Shown here: piece by piece, positions 52,072 through 60,456 of the stretch
How the letters are laid out: the number at the start of each line of letters is the position of its first letter
Position numbering within the stretch: the first letter of the stretch is position 1
Assembly: GCA_000153385.1 (NCBI GenBank)
Contig: CH672375.1
Coordinates: 354,352-418,351 of the forward strand
Reading direction: 5' to 3'
Source: Flavobacteria bacterium BBFL7
GTDB lineage: Bacteria; Bacteroidota; Bacteroidia; Flavobacteriales; Flavobacteriaceae
Length of the DNA: 64,000 nt
Notes under the pieces: model-generated
The model's database searches: none
What the model saw: only the letters and a program-made list of their open reading frames with translations
Told to the model about the DNA's origin: nothing
Position numbers and translations under genes: made by a program

Positions 52072-53474
52072 TATTCTATAATTCTTTTAATCCCATCCCA
52101 TATACGTTCACTCGCTTTTTCTGGAGATTCAGGTTTATTAACTATTCCATACCACTTTTTAGTAATAGGTACTGGATCTAAATCACCATCCAGCAATCCT
52201 TTAATTCCATCATATATTTCTGACTTATTCATCGCCCAAATGACCGATGTATCATAATCTGGCATAGAACGGAAGTGAACATACTTATAATTTTGTCCTA
52301 TATCACGTGTTCCTTTTTTGAGTTGCGGTTGCTCATAGTTAGGATAAATAGTGGGCTTACCGTGCGCTACAAAATCAAACACCATACTAGAGCAAATGTT
52401 AACCACAAGTTCACTGTGGTGACAAGTATTCACTAATAATGTAAAATCCTCTTTGGTAGGCATTACTTGATTCCACTGGCTTCCCAAAGGTTTCCATAAA
52501 GGATCTATAGGTGTAATGACATCTTTATATTCTTCAAGTACCTTATCATAACGACCCGAAAAGTCTATAGGTACTTTACGATAAATAATCGCCACATCTC
52601 GACCTTCTTCACGCAGCTTACGTATGGCGATAGCTGTATCTTCTAAATAATATTGGTCTAGCGGAGAAGTCGTCTGATCATCTCCTGAAAAACAGATGTA
52701 TTTAGTGTCTTCATTTAAACCATGACCTTCACAAAAACGCTTTCGCGAAAGCAATATAGAAGCATCATAATGAGGCTCAAATTGAGGTGTTCCTGTAACA
52801 AATATTTGTTTTTCTCTGGTTTTAGGGTAATATTCTAGCAGTTGCGATTTCATCAAATCTGACCAAACAAAATAATAATCAGTTTCAACGGTGGTCATTC
52901 CTTTAGGAAGATTATCCCAACTGTAAATCCAGCACGCAGTTTTAATCCCAAGATCTTTTGCAGCAAGAATAGGTGCAATAGCTTGTGTTGCTCGTTGAGT
53001 GGTGCAAAAAACCAGATCTGGCCGATGCTCTTTTAGTTGCGCCTTAACTTCTTGATACCGTTGTGTAGAACGTTCGGCAGCATTCATTTGATCCATCAAG
53101 CGTTGCCAGCCTTTAGGTGTAGCGCTAAAGGTTTCATGAAATTTTACAAAAGAACTTTTAGCTATATTCTTAATACTATTCCATCGTAGTGGAAATCTGT
53201 AGGTAGGATACACCTTATCCTTAGTCCGCTTTCGCGAAAGCGATAACTCCACTCTTTTACGAGCATGATTGATTACCGGTGTTTTAGGATGTATTCTAGT
53301 ACTTTCTATCTTTAATTCTGGATAGCCCGACTCTTTTTCAAGAGAAAAGATAGTATTATTCCAATATGTAATATCAAAGCCTTGTTGCTCACCGATTTCT
53401 TTGAATTCAGTAAACGCAAAATTGCGCAGTCCTACGCCGTCAGGGAAAAGAATGAAAATTTTAGGGTTAGACAT
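52071..53474 (-). CDS. Putative GT-B-like surface-glycan protein, family not recognised
   Basis: 467 residues, no signal peptide or membrane helix. It begins IFILFPDGVGLRNFAFTEF; a central region AAKDLGIKTACWIYSWDNLP with KGMTTVETDYYFVWSDLMK and IFVTGTPQFEPHY, then VVNICSSMVFDFVAHGKPTI, resembles the donor half of CDP-glycerol or UDP-glycosyltransferase-type GT-B enzymes. Function as a transferase or glycerophosphotransferase is inference. Notable for containing two perfect palindromes, both in the LSRKR phase. It precedes the GT4 gene with a one-base overlap and follows an intergenic repeat. Confidence 0.7.
   Translation of the reverse strand: MSNPKIFILFPDGVGLRNFAFTEFKEIGEQQGFDITYWNNTIFSLEKESGYPELKIESTRIHPKTPVINHARKRVELSLSRKRTKDKVYPTYRFPLRWNSIKNIAKSSFVKFHETFSATPKGWQRLMDQMNAAERSTQRYQEVKAQLKEHRPDLVFCTTQRATQAIAPILAAKDLGIKTACWIYSWDNLPKGMTTVETDYYFVWSDLMKSQLLEYYPKTREKQIFVTGTPQFEPHYDASILLSRKRFCEGHGLNEDTKYICFSGDDQTTSPLDQYYLEDTAIAIRKLREEGRDVAIIYRKVPIDFSGRYDKVLEEYKDVITPIDPLWKPLGSQWNQVMPTKEDFTLLVNTCHHSELVVNICSSMVFDFVAHGKPTIYPNYEQPQLKKGTRDIGQNYKYVHFRSMPDYDTSVIWAMNKSEIYDGIKGLLDGDLDPVPITKKWYGIVNKPESPEKASERIWDGIKRIIE
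52739..52752. repeat. GCTTTCGCGAAAGC palindrome, copy 11
   Basis: Perfect copy, read as LLSRKRF. Confidence 0.9.
53228..53241. repeat. GCTTTCGCGAAAGC palindrome, copy 12
   Basis: Perfect copy in the same gene as copy 11 and 489 bases from it, read as LSLSRKRT. The two copies share the reading phase and the peptide LSRKR. Confidence 0.9.
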
Positions 53475-53487
53475 TTGAATTTTTAAA

Positions 53488-53618
53488 TCGTTCTCGACTG
53501 CGCTCGAACTGACATTTTAAATTTACTTTTTAATCGTCATTACGAGGAGCAATAGCGACGAAGTAATCTGTTAAATGTAATCAAAAAAGCAGATTGCCGC
53601 GCTACGCTCGCAATGACG
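53488..53618. repeat. Intergenic inverted repeat of the GTCATT-CGAG type
   Basis: Left arm CGTCATTACGAGGAGCAATA... (53535-53570) ends GTAATCTG; right arm CAGATTGCCGCGCTACGCTC... (53590-53618) ends CAATGACG, so the element folds as a long imperfect hairpin. A separate small motif, TTCTCGACTGCGCTCGAACTGAC (53490 on), precedes it. I recognise similar hairpins as common dispersed elements in many bacterial genomes, including Bacteroidota. It fills the only sizeable gap inside the glycan locus. Confidence 0.75.
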
Positions 53619-53624
53619 TTCTAT

Positions 53625-54500
53625 TTACTCTTTACGATACTTCAACTTATCGCGTTGTACTTGCTCAATAGGTAAAATGTCGGTCGCTTTATAGTCTAAC
53701 GCTTGATAAACGGCTTTTAAATCACGAGCTAATTTTCTCATTCCGGCTGGTTCTAGAGATGCGCTATGATCGGTTCCTTTCCATGTACGATCTAGTGTGT
53801 AATGACGTTCTACCACATTTGCGCCTAGTGTATAAGCAGCAACATCAACAGCGATTCCTAAATGATGTCCAGAGAATCCTATCGTTTTTACTCGCTCACC
53901 ATATTTTTGAATCATGGTGGTGATATCTAGTAAACACACATCGGGAAATGGTACTGGATAACCTGAAGTACAGTTGTAAAGCACAAGATCTTTTGCACGA
54001 TGATGCTTTTCAAAAAACGCTACGAGTTCTTCCACCTCATCCTTAGTAGTCATTCCTGTAGAACAGTGGATTTCTCCTTTATAGTTTTCACACAACCAGC
54101 CTAGCATTTCGTAGTGATTGTTACAAGCACTAGGAATTTTAATAAAATCAGGGTTTAGACCTGCTATTTCTTTAGCACTGGTAACATCCCATACACTTGT
54201 AGAATAAGTAATACCAACCTCTTCACAATAGGCTTTCAATTCTGCATGCTGATTGACATCAAATTCTAAAAATTCTCTATGCGCTCCATAAGTATCTCCA
54301 TATGAGTTTACTGGATTAGGATGCGGTGCCTCGTATTGTTCTTTAGTTAACAATTCTACATTATGACGTTTTTGAAACTTTACCGCATCTACTTTACAAA
54401 AAATGGCAGCTACTTTGATCAACTCTTTTGCGATTTCCATATCGCCTTTGTGATTACCACCTATCTCTGCAATGGTATATGGTGCTTTATAATGACTCAT
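53625..54500 (-). CDS. NeuB-family nonulosonate (sialic acid) synthase, without SAF domain
   Basis: Condenses phosphoenolpyruvate with a six-carbon amino or plain sugar (or its 6-phosphate) to a nine-carbon nonulosonic acid. TIM-barrel motifs of NeuB are complete: YTIAEIGGNHKGDMEIAKEL, DAVKFQKR, DFIKIPSACNNHYEMLGWLC, GEIHCSTGMTTKDEVEELV, VLYNCTSGYPVPF, IGFSGHHLGIAVDVAAYTLG, and VVERHYTLDRTWKGTDHSAS. At 291 residues it stops after the barrel and lacks the C-terminal antifreeze-like SAF domain of E. coli-type NeuB. Overlaps the CMP-nonulosonate synthetase gene by 14 bases. Confidence 0.9.
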   Translation of the reverse strand: MSHYKAPYTIAEIGGNHKGDMEIAKELIKVAAIFCKVDAVKFQKRHNVELLTKEQYEAPHPNPVNSYGDTYGAHREFLEFDVNQHAELKAYCEEVGITYSTSVWDVTSAKEIAGLNPDFIKIPSACNNHYEMLGWLCENYKGEIHCSTGMTTKDEVEELVAFFEKHHRAKDLVLYNCTSGYPVPFPDVCLLDITTMIQKYGERVKTIGFSGHHLGIAVDVAAYTLGANVVERHYTLDRTWKGTDHSASLEPAGMRKLARDLKAVYQALDYKATDILPIEQVQRDKLKYRKE

Positions 54501-55656
54501 ATCGGTTGTTATACTTTATAATAAATTCTGTAGCCTCACGGATGGCACCTTCGGCACTATTATTTTGCAGGATCACATCTGCATGATTTTTTATAGGCTG
54601 TGTAGCATTTGCAGGTGTAAACGACCAGCCTGCAGCACAAATATTTGCCATATCATTAACGTCATCACCTATGTAGGCGATGTTTGAAAAGGATAATTCT
54701 CTGTCAATTACTATCCTAGAGAGCAAACTGTATTTATCCTTTACACCTAGATAAACGTCTTTAATTTTTAATTTCTTCATACGGCTAGCGACTATCTGAG
54801 AATCCTCAGAAGTCATGACCATTACTTCTACTCCATACTGACGTAGAATTTCTAAGCCCATGCCGTCACGCATGTCAAACTTTTTCATCAACTCACCATC
54901 TGCACCGTAATAAATACAACCGTCTGTAAAAACGCCATCTACGTCTAGAATGAGATGTGTGATTTTTTCACTTTGCTTTTTAGACTTTAAACGAGCAGCT
55001 AGTAATTCCTCAACAATTTTCCAGTCGGTTAAAGAATCTATTTCGGTAAGACTGTCTTCTGACATTTTGATGGTTGCGATGTTACCGCTTATTCTATTTT
55101 TGCTTTCGCGTAAAGCGGAATCAGTAGTTACATAACAAGCGCCATTTTCAATTAATAGTCCTTCAAAATCCTGTCTTCTTGGCCTATTGAAGATATCATA
55201 GTTTTTAGGTGTACCATCAGCATGCCAAGTGAATCGATGTGAATTTACGACGGTTAAGGCACTGTCATAATTCTTACCATTTGTAACAGCATCTAGACAG
55301 TTGTTGATATCAGCAGCAGTGGTAAATGGTGAAGTCGCTTGAAGCAAGCAAAATAAATCAAAGTTTGATTCATGCTTGTTTATAAATTCCATCATTGCTA
55401 GTTCAGTACTCGCGGTATCTGAAGCGCTGGCATCACTGCGTTTCATCGCTTTTACCTTAGTAGTCCAATGATACTCTTTTTCTATAAAAGAAAGGATGTC
55501 GACATCGTCTGTATAAACGTAAATCTCGTCGAGATGTGACGCAATGGCTTCACCTAGTACCCAACAAAAAAGTGGTCTCCCTAAAAGCTTCTTTTTGTTT
55601 TTACCTGGTATGCCTTTTGAGCCTGCGCGTAATGGGATAAATCCTATGGATTTCAT
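54487..55656 (-). CDS. CMP-nonulosonate synthetase fused to KdsC-like HAD phosphatase
   Basis: Bifunctional protein of 389 residues. Residues 1-228 are an acylneuraminate cytidylyltransferase (SIGFIPLRAGSKGIPGKNKK, KAMKRSDASASDTAST, FCLLQATSPFTTAADINNCL), which activates the sugar with CTP. Residues 232-389 are a HAD phosphatase of the KdsC type: nucleophile LILD238-V-D240-GVFTDG, MVMTSEDSQIVASR, and IAYIGDDVNDMANICAAGWS. The phosphatase half suggests that a 9-phosphorylated nonulosonate is dephosphorylated before activation. Vertebrate CMAS shows the same fusion. A degenerate palindrome (55102-55116) lies in the cytidylyltransferase half. Confidence 0.9.
   Translation of the reverse strand: MKSIGFIPLRAGSKGIPGKNKKKLLGRPLFCWVLGEAIASHLDEIYVYTDDVDILSFIEKEYHWTTKVKAMKRSDASASDTASTELAMMEFINKHESNFDLFCLLQATSPFTTAADINNCLDAVTNGKNYDSALTVVNSHRFTWHADGTPKNYDIFNRPRRQDFEGLLIENGACYVTTDSALRESKNRISGNIATIKMSEDSLTEIDSLTDWKIVEELLAARLKSKKQSEKITHLILDVDGVFTDGCIYYGADGELMKKFDMRDGMGLEILRQYGVEVMVMTSEDSQIVASRMKKLKIKDVYLGVKDKYSLLSRIVIDRELSFSNIAYIGDDVNDMANICAAGWSFTPANATQPIKNHADVILQNNSAEGAIREATEFIIKYNNRYESL
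55102..55116. repeat. Degenerate palindrome copy (one extra T)
   Basis: GCTTTCGCGTAAAGC inside the CMP-nonulosonate synthetase gene: the palindrome with one inserted base, read as LRESK, frame intact. Confidence 0.7.
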
Positions 55657-55719
55657 AGATATAGGGTTGTGAGCAAATTTAAGGAATCAAGACGATAACC
55701 TTAATATAATTTAATATAA

Positions 55720-56847
55720 TCAACAATTAATCGAAGTATAGGCTTTTATGACTTGTTGTGTAATTTTATAACGACTAAGCATAGGTAAAATATGAGTTGT
55801 ATTATGAGCTACTCCACCTTCTAAAAGAGTTTTATTAGAAATTGCTTTATGAATAATTGCTTGAATATGTTTTACATCTTCACATTCTTCTATAAGCAAT
55901 CCATTTGTACCATTTTCTATAAGCTCAGCTGTAGCTCCACCAGGATTTGATTGAATAGGGAAAGCCCCAGCACAAATAGCTTCTAGTAGCGTATTAGGCA
56001 TTCCATCGCTGTTTGAATTCCCTATATAAATCAAGGATTCCCCAAAAAGCTCCAGTATTTGGTCGTGATTTAAAATCGCTTTTATAGTTAGGTTTTTAAT
56101 CTGATCTGTCTCAAAATTTAAAATTAGGGAATTAGTAGCTCCAAAAACAATAACTTCTAAATGGTCGATATGTTCCCCTAGTTGCTCTAATGCTTTTAAT
56201 ACCTGTAGGGCTCTTCCCGAGCGATTATGATTTCCTTTAACAGCAACGATTTTACGATTTTCAAAAGGGATTTTATAGTTCTCAATTAATTCCAAATCAA
56301 AACCACCGCCACCAGGAAAAACTCCTAAATGAGTTCCGTTAAAACCTAGTTCATTTGCTATTTGTTGATCGCGCTTACAGTCTGCAAACATATAATTTAA
56401 TCGTGGCAAGACGGCTTGAATGTCTTTTAAGTAATCTGGTTTATTTTTATAATAAAACAAATCACTTCCCCATGATGAATAAATCCATGGAATGCTGTTC
56501 TTGAGCATTACAGAAAGTATAGGTGATGCACTTATATACAATGCAAAACTATGAACGAGATCTGGTTGTATTTCTTGTAAGGCATTCGCAAAAGCATCTT
56601 CCACCTTATTATCGTATTTATGAACGAGTGCGTTGAATAATTTAGGAAGTTTACTCTTTAAAATGCTACGTCCACGTTTTTTCAAAAAACCTTTTTTCCA
56701 TCCTGTAATTTGAGTCATCCAGCTCATGGATGGTGCATATCCTTGATCAAGTATATCAAACCAATAAACGTCAAATCCACTATCTCGCAACTGGTCAGAC
56801 CAGCGACGGAAATGTATCGAATTCATGGAAACTAAGAGGATTTTCAT
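55720..56847 (-). CDS. Glycosyltransferase, family 4 (GT-B)
   Basis: 375 residues. N-terminus ILLVSMNSIHFRRWSDQLRD, with the segment SFALYISASPILSVMLKNSI. The donor domain has IVAVKGNHNRSGRALQVLKA, HLEVIVFGATNSLI and IYIGNSNSDGMPNTLLEAIC, then AGAFPIQSNPGGATAELIEN. The sequence resembles the 4-alpha-glycosyltransferase/FucNAc-type branch but specificity is unknown. The stop lies 63 bases before the CMP-nonulosonate synthetase gene; a 4-base overlap joins it to the GT2 gene upstream. Confidence 0.88.
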   Translation of the reverse strand: MKILLVSMNSIHFRRWSDQLRDSGFDVYWFDILDQGYAPSMSWMTQITGWKKGFLKKRGRSILKSKLPKLFNALVHKYDNKVEDAFANALQEIQPDLVHSFALYISASPILSVMLKNSIPWIYSSWGSDLFYYKNKPDYLKDIQAVLPRLNYMFADCKRDQQIANELGFNGTHLGVFPGGGGFDLELIENYKIPFENRKIVAVKGNHNRSGRALQVLKALEQLGEHIDHLEVIVFGATNSLILNFETDQIKNLTIKAILNHDQILELFGESLIYIGNSNSDGMPNTLLEAICAGAFPIQSNPGGATAELIENGTNGLLIEECEDVKHIQAIIHKAISNKTLLEGGVAHNTTHILPMLSRYKITQQVIKAYTSINC

Positions 56848-57755
56848 TTTTTAATTAAGGTCTTTAGGTAGCGTTTTATGACCATGGGAATTGAACTCAA
56901 TTTTGTTTTAAATATGACATTTAGAAATACTTGAAATGCTTTTAAGTATTCACCGGTCTGATTTAAAACACCTAGCAAATGAAAGTCATTATAGATGATA
57001 GCTTCCTTTATTTCTTGCTTAAAGTTAATAAACTTGGGGTCTTTAAGTAAATTTTTATAAATAAAATTCGTCCCTTTTAAAAAATGTGTACGTCTCGAAA
57101 TATTATTTTTTGTTACTCCTACATCTTTGCGATATACTATTGAAGATTCTTTACTGATATGGAGTTTGGCATCTGGTCGCATAGACAATAAATAAAAAGG
57201 CCAATCACCAAAAACACTTTCTTTAAACCATGAAGGCAAAACAACTTTATAATTACGCATTAATGTAGAAGAGGCAACAACCTTATTCCCTTTTAACAAA
57301 TCAGAAAAAGTAAAATAAATACTTTCTGTAAAAATTTCAGATTCTGACAGCACTTCACTATCGGGATACTTAAGCATAGCTCTAGTGCTAGTAATATCTA
57401 CATTAGGTTCCGTTTCTAAAAGATGAACTTGTTTTCCTAATTTCTCTGGATCTAACCAGTAATCGTCGCCATCACAAAAGGCAATGTACTTAGTATTGCA
57501 CCTACTTAAAGCGTCCATAAAATTAGGCATCATACCTATGTTTTCTTCTCTTAAAAGAAGTTGAACTTGATTATCTTCTTTATAACGTAAATTCAATAGT
57601 CTTTGAGTACCATCTTGAGAACCATCATCACAAACTAGAATTTTGTAGTTAAAATTAGTTTTTTGAGTCAGTAGACTATCTATGGTCTGCTGAATAAATT
57701 GCTCTTGATTATAGGTCAATACCACCACGGTAAGAAGATCATCTTTGGAATACAT
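56844..57755 (-). CDS. Glycosyltransferase, family 2 (GT-A), EpsE-like
   Basis: 303 residues. N-terminal LLTVVVLTYNQEQFIQQTID, ILVCDDGSQDGTQRLL, and the donor/metal motif YIAFCDGDDYWLDPEKLGKQ. The GDDYW form of the DxD region is typical of EpsE/LgtA-type GT2. Paralogous to the following gene in the locus (57771-58715), with the same motif and length. Lys-rich C-terminus may touch the membrane. Confidence 0.92.
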   Translation of the reverse strand: MYSKDDLLTVVVLTYNQEQFIQQTIDSLLTQKTNFNYKILVCDDGSQDGTQRLLNLRYKEDNQVQLLLREENIGMMPNFMDALSRCNTKYIAFCDGDDYWLDPEKLGKQVHLLETEPNVDITSTRAMLKYPDSEVLSESEIFTESIYFTFSDLLKGNKVVASSTLMRNYKVVLPSWFKESVFGDWPFYLLSMRPDAKLHISKESSIVYRKDVGVTKNNISRRTHFLKGTNFIYKNLLKDPKFINFKQEIKEAIIYNDFHLLGVLNQTGEYLKAFQVFLNVIFKTKLSSIPMVIKRYLKTLIKK

Positions 57756-57770
57756 ACTGAGTTAAATCTT

Positions 57771-58715
57771 TTAAGTTAATTGATGTATTCTTGTTTTAAT
57801 TAATAGATACTTTATAACAACTTTAGAACTCAATTGAAATAAATCATTAAAATTATTTATCTGGGTTTCTCTCATTAATTCTGTACTGTCTTTTTTATTT
57901 CTAACGTAAAAAGCACGATTAATTATTGAGGTATTATGCCCTTTTAAATAGTCTTGCAACCAAGATCTAGGCAACTTATTTCTTTGTATAAATTGCTTTC
58001 TACACAGTAGAGAATCCTTCTTAATCCTAATGAACTTATCCACTTTATGAGAATGACTAGCACTATCTTCTAAAACTCTGTAAACAGACATAGGTTGTTC
58101 TATGAAATGAAAATCTCCTAAAACACTAGCTTCAAGAAAAATCCTAGTATCTCCTATAATAGCATCTTTCAATTCATCTTTAATACTTTCAATAATGACT
58201 TTTAAGGTGTGAGCAGGAAAAACTGAAGCTGCAAATTCTACAAATTTAGAACTTAGTAATTTTTTGGTGTTTCCTTCTTGATTTAAATCAGGATATCTTG
58301 GACCATGGTCTGTTAAAGAGCCAGTCGAATTATTAAGAAATAAAGAATGCGTATAGCTAAGGCTATAATCTGGATGATTAGATAAAAAGTCTATTTGTTT
58401 TTCTAGCTTAGATTCATCCATCCAGTAGTCATCACCTTCACACATAGCGATAAAATCTCCTGTACACTTTTTAATGGCAAATAATAAATTTTCCATAGCA
58501 CCCACATTAGTAGCATGCCTATAATATTTGATATCGATTTTAGAAGTATTATTTACGATTAATTGATTCACAATACTTTCAGTATCATCAGGTGATGCAT
58601 CATCTGCAATGATTAATTCTAGCTCGTGATTCGTTTCTTGAGAGAGCACTCCTTCAATTGCTTGGCCTATGTATAAAGAATGCCTATAAGTAATCATGCA
58701 TACAGAGACCTTCAT
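57771..58715 (-). CDS. Glycosyltransferase, family 2 (GT-A), paralogue of its neighbour
   Basis: 314 residues, with VSVCMITYRHSLYIGQAIEG, LIIADDASPDDTESIV and FIAMCEGDDYWMDESKLEKQ, then a second-sphere IIGDTRIFLEASVLGDFHFI. Same GDDYW class as 56844-57755 but only moderately similar overall, so an old duplication with diverged specificity is likely. Six bases separate it from the acyltransferase gene upstream, whose stop is at 58721. Confidence 0.92.
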   Translation of the reverse strand: MKVSVCMITYRHSLYIGQAIEGVLSQETNHELELIIADDASPDDTESIVNQLIVNNTSKIDIKYYRHATNVGAMENLLFAIKKCTGDFIAMCEGDDYWMDESKLEKQIDFLSNHPDYSLSYTHSLFLNNSTGSLTDHGPRYPDLNQEGNTKKLLSSKFVEFAASVFPAHTLKVIIESIKDELKDAIIGDTRIFLEASVLGDFHFIEQPMSVYRVLEDSASHSHKVDKFIRIKKDSLLCRKQFIQRNKLPRSWLQDYLKGHNTSIINRAFYVRNKKDSTELMRETQINNFNDLFQLSSKVVIKYLLIKTRIHQLT

Positions 58716-58720
58716 AATTC

Positions 58721-59359
58721 TTATTTATATTTAATGACACGAGCAGGAACACCTACTGCAACTGCATTTGCTGGTATATCTTGTGTTACAACTGCGCCAG
58801 CGCCTATAGTAACATTATTTCCTATAGCAACATCGGGTAAAATAATCGCTCCGGTTCCTATACTTACCAAGTCACCAATAGTACATCTCCCAGAGATATT
58901 TACAGATGGAGAAAGCTCACTAAAAGAACCTATTTTTGTGTCATGTCCTATGGTACAATTCAGATTAATTAAACAACCAGTGCCTATCATAACACTATTA
59001 GTAATAACGGTGCCTTGCATCACTTGAACACCATTACCAATTATTACATCAAAGCTCCCTACTCTTGAATATTTAGAAATAAAAGTTGTATTTAATCCTC
59101 CTAAATCCTCAAAAACAGCTGTAAGTTTTTTTCTTTTATGTGGATTTCCTAATCCTAGAGTAAACCTTTTATCTGTCTGAAGTTTAAAATATTCTTGTAC
59201 TTCTTGAAAAGACACTAAGATTTTAAATCTGTTAAATAGAAGGTTTTCGTCGTAATTATTAATGTTATCAAAGAATAATAAACTAGAAGAAGAATATTTC
59301 TCCTCCAGTATGACTTCCAGTATTTCTTTTGCAAACCCTTTAGAACCAATCACTATCAT
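58721..59359 (-). CDS. NeuD-family sugar O-acyltransferase
   Basis: 212 residues in two parts. The N-terminal Rossmann-like nucleotide-sugar region (MIVIGSKGFAKEILEVILEE) is typical of NeuD/PglD proteins; a left-handed beta-helix follows from about 95 (VGSFDVIIGNGVQVMQGTVI, CTIGHDTKIGSFSELSPSVN, CTIGDLVSIGTGAIILPDVA). His in TIGHD is the likely catalytic residue. Given the NeuB/NeuA homologues nearby, N- or O-acetylation of a nonulosonate or an amino sugar precursor is plausible. It overlaps the aminotransferase gene by four bases, which supports a PglE/PglD-like amination-acetylation pair. Confidence 0.9.
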   Translation of the reverse strand: MIVIGSKGFAKEILEVILEEKYSSSSLLFFDNINNYDENLLFNRFKILVSFQEVQEYFKLQTDKRFTLGLGNPHKRKKLTAVFEDLGGLNTTFISKYSRVGSFDVIIGNGVQVMQGTVITNSVMIGTGCLINLNCTIGHDTKIGSFSELSPSVNISGRCTIGDLVSIGTGAIILPDVAIGNNVTIGAGAVVTQDIPANAVAVGVPARVIKYK

Positions 59360-60456
59360 AGTATCTCTTTTATTATAATTTCTATAATTTTATCCACATC
59401 AGATCCTGAAATATTATGAGATAATGGCAAACATAGAATTCTACCAGCAATATCCTCAGCTATTGGCATAGTAACTAGATGATCTAAATATGGTAATTTA
59501 TTTAAACTAGGATAAAAATAACGTCTAGGAAAAATTTTATTTTTTTCAAGAGCTACTTTTACTTGGCTCATGATTTCATGACTCGGAAATAAGACCGGGA
59601 AATAAGAATAATTTCTAGTAGCTCCTTTTCTCCATTTTATGAAAGTAATTTCCACATTTGAAAGAAGCTCTTCATATCGTTTACTTACGGCTTCTCTTTT
59701 TGATAAAATCATTTCCATGTGAGGCAATACGGTTAAACCCATAGCTGCCTGCAATTCACTCATCTTAGAGTTAATGCCTAATCCATGAAACTCCTCAGCT
59801 CCATTATGTCCAAAATTATGATGGTAAAAAAGTTGATGTTTTAATTTTTCATCGTTACAGAAAGAAGCACCACCTTCAGCCGTGTGAAATAATTTAGTCG
59901 CATGAAAACTACAAGTACTTACATGTCCATAATTAAACAAGCTTTCACCTTTATAATTCACACCAAAACTATGTGCAGCGTCATAAATTACGATTAATCC
60001 ATGTTTTAATGCAATTTCTTCAATCGCTTCAATATCACATGGATTACCAAAAACATGAGTCGCAAGAATAGCCTGCGTGTTTTCAGTTATTTTCTCTTCT
60101 ATTCTTTTAGGATCGATAGTCCAGTGTTCCTCGTCTATGTCTGCAAAAACGGGCTTTGCTCCTTCCCAAATTATGGCACTCGTTGTAGCGACGTAACTAA
60201 ATGGAGTTGTAATTACTTCTTTATGAATACCGAGGGCTTTTAAGGCTATTTGAATAGGTAAAGTCCCATTAGTATGCAACGTGATTTGATTCACACCTAG
60301 ATAATCCTGTAATTTATGTTCAAGCTCTAGAACAAGTTCACCTCGATTAGTCAACCACTCTTTTTTAAATGCCCGATCTACATTTTTTTGATACTCCTCT
60401 ATGGGTGGAATAAATGATTTAGTAACATAGATTGGTTTTTGATCTGAACTACTCAC
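59356..60456 (-). CDS. DegT/DnrJ/EryC1/StrS-family sugar aminotransferase
   Basis: PLP enzyme that aminates a keto-sugar nucleotide. Motifs: LHTNGTLPIQIALKALGI, VITTPFSYVATTSAIIWEGA with PVFADID, IYDAAHSFGV (PLP-binding Asp), and CSFHATK188-LFHTAEGGA with the Schiff-base Lys. The acceptor-loop region RRYFYPSLNKLPYLD is also typical. 366 residues is normal. With the NeuD-like gene it could build a 4-amino or 3-amino sugar; no 4,6-dehydratase is seen in the window, so the keto substrate must come from elsewhere. Confidence 0.93.
   Translation of the reverse strand: MSSSDQKPIYVTKSFIPPIEEYQKNVDRAFKKEWLTNRGELVLELEHKLQDYLGVNQITLHTNGTLPIQIALKALGIHKEVITTPFSYVATTSAIIWEGAKPVFADIDEEHWTIDPKRIEEKITENTQAILATHVFGNPCDIEAIEEIALKHGLIVIYDAAHSFGVNYKGESLFNYGHVSTCSFHATKLFHTAEGGASFCNDEKLKHQLFYHHNFGHNGAEEFHGLGINSKMSELQAAMGLTVLPHMEMILSKREAVSKRYEELLSNVEITFIKWRKGATRNYSYFPVLFPSHEIMSQVKVALEKNKIFPRRYFYPSLNKLPYLDHLVTMPIAEDIAGRILCLPLSHNISGSDVDKIIEIIIKEIL

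Noticed and set aside
1382-53241. The repeated palindromes as a CRISPR array or as transcription terminators
   Set aside because: Spacing is irregular over kilobases, no spacers or cas genes are present, and each copy lies inside an intact reading frame without a T tract.
54487-55656. CMP-Kdo synthetase (KdsB) fused to KdsC
   Set aside because: The N-terminal motifs (IPLRAGSKGIPGKNKK and QATSPF) and the NeuB-type partner gene fit the acylneuraminate class better.
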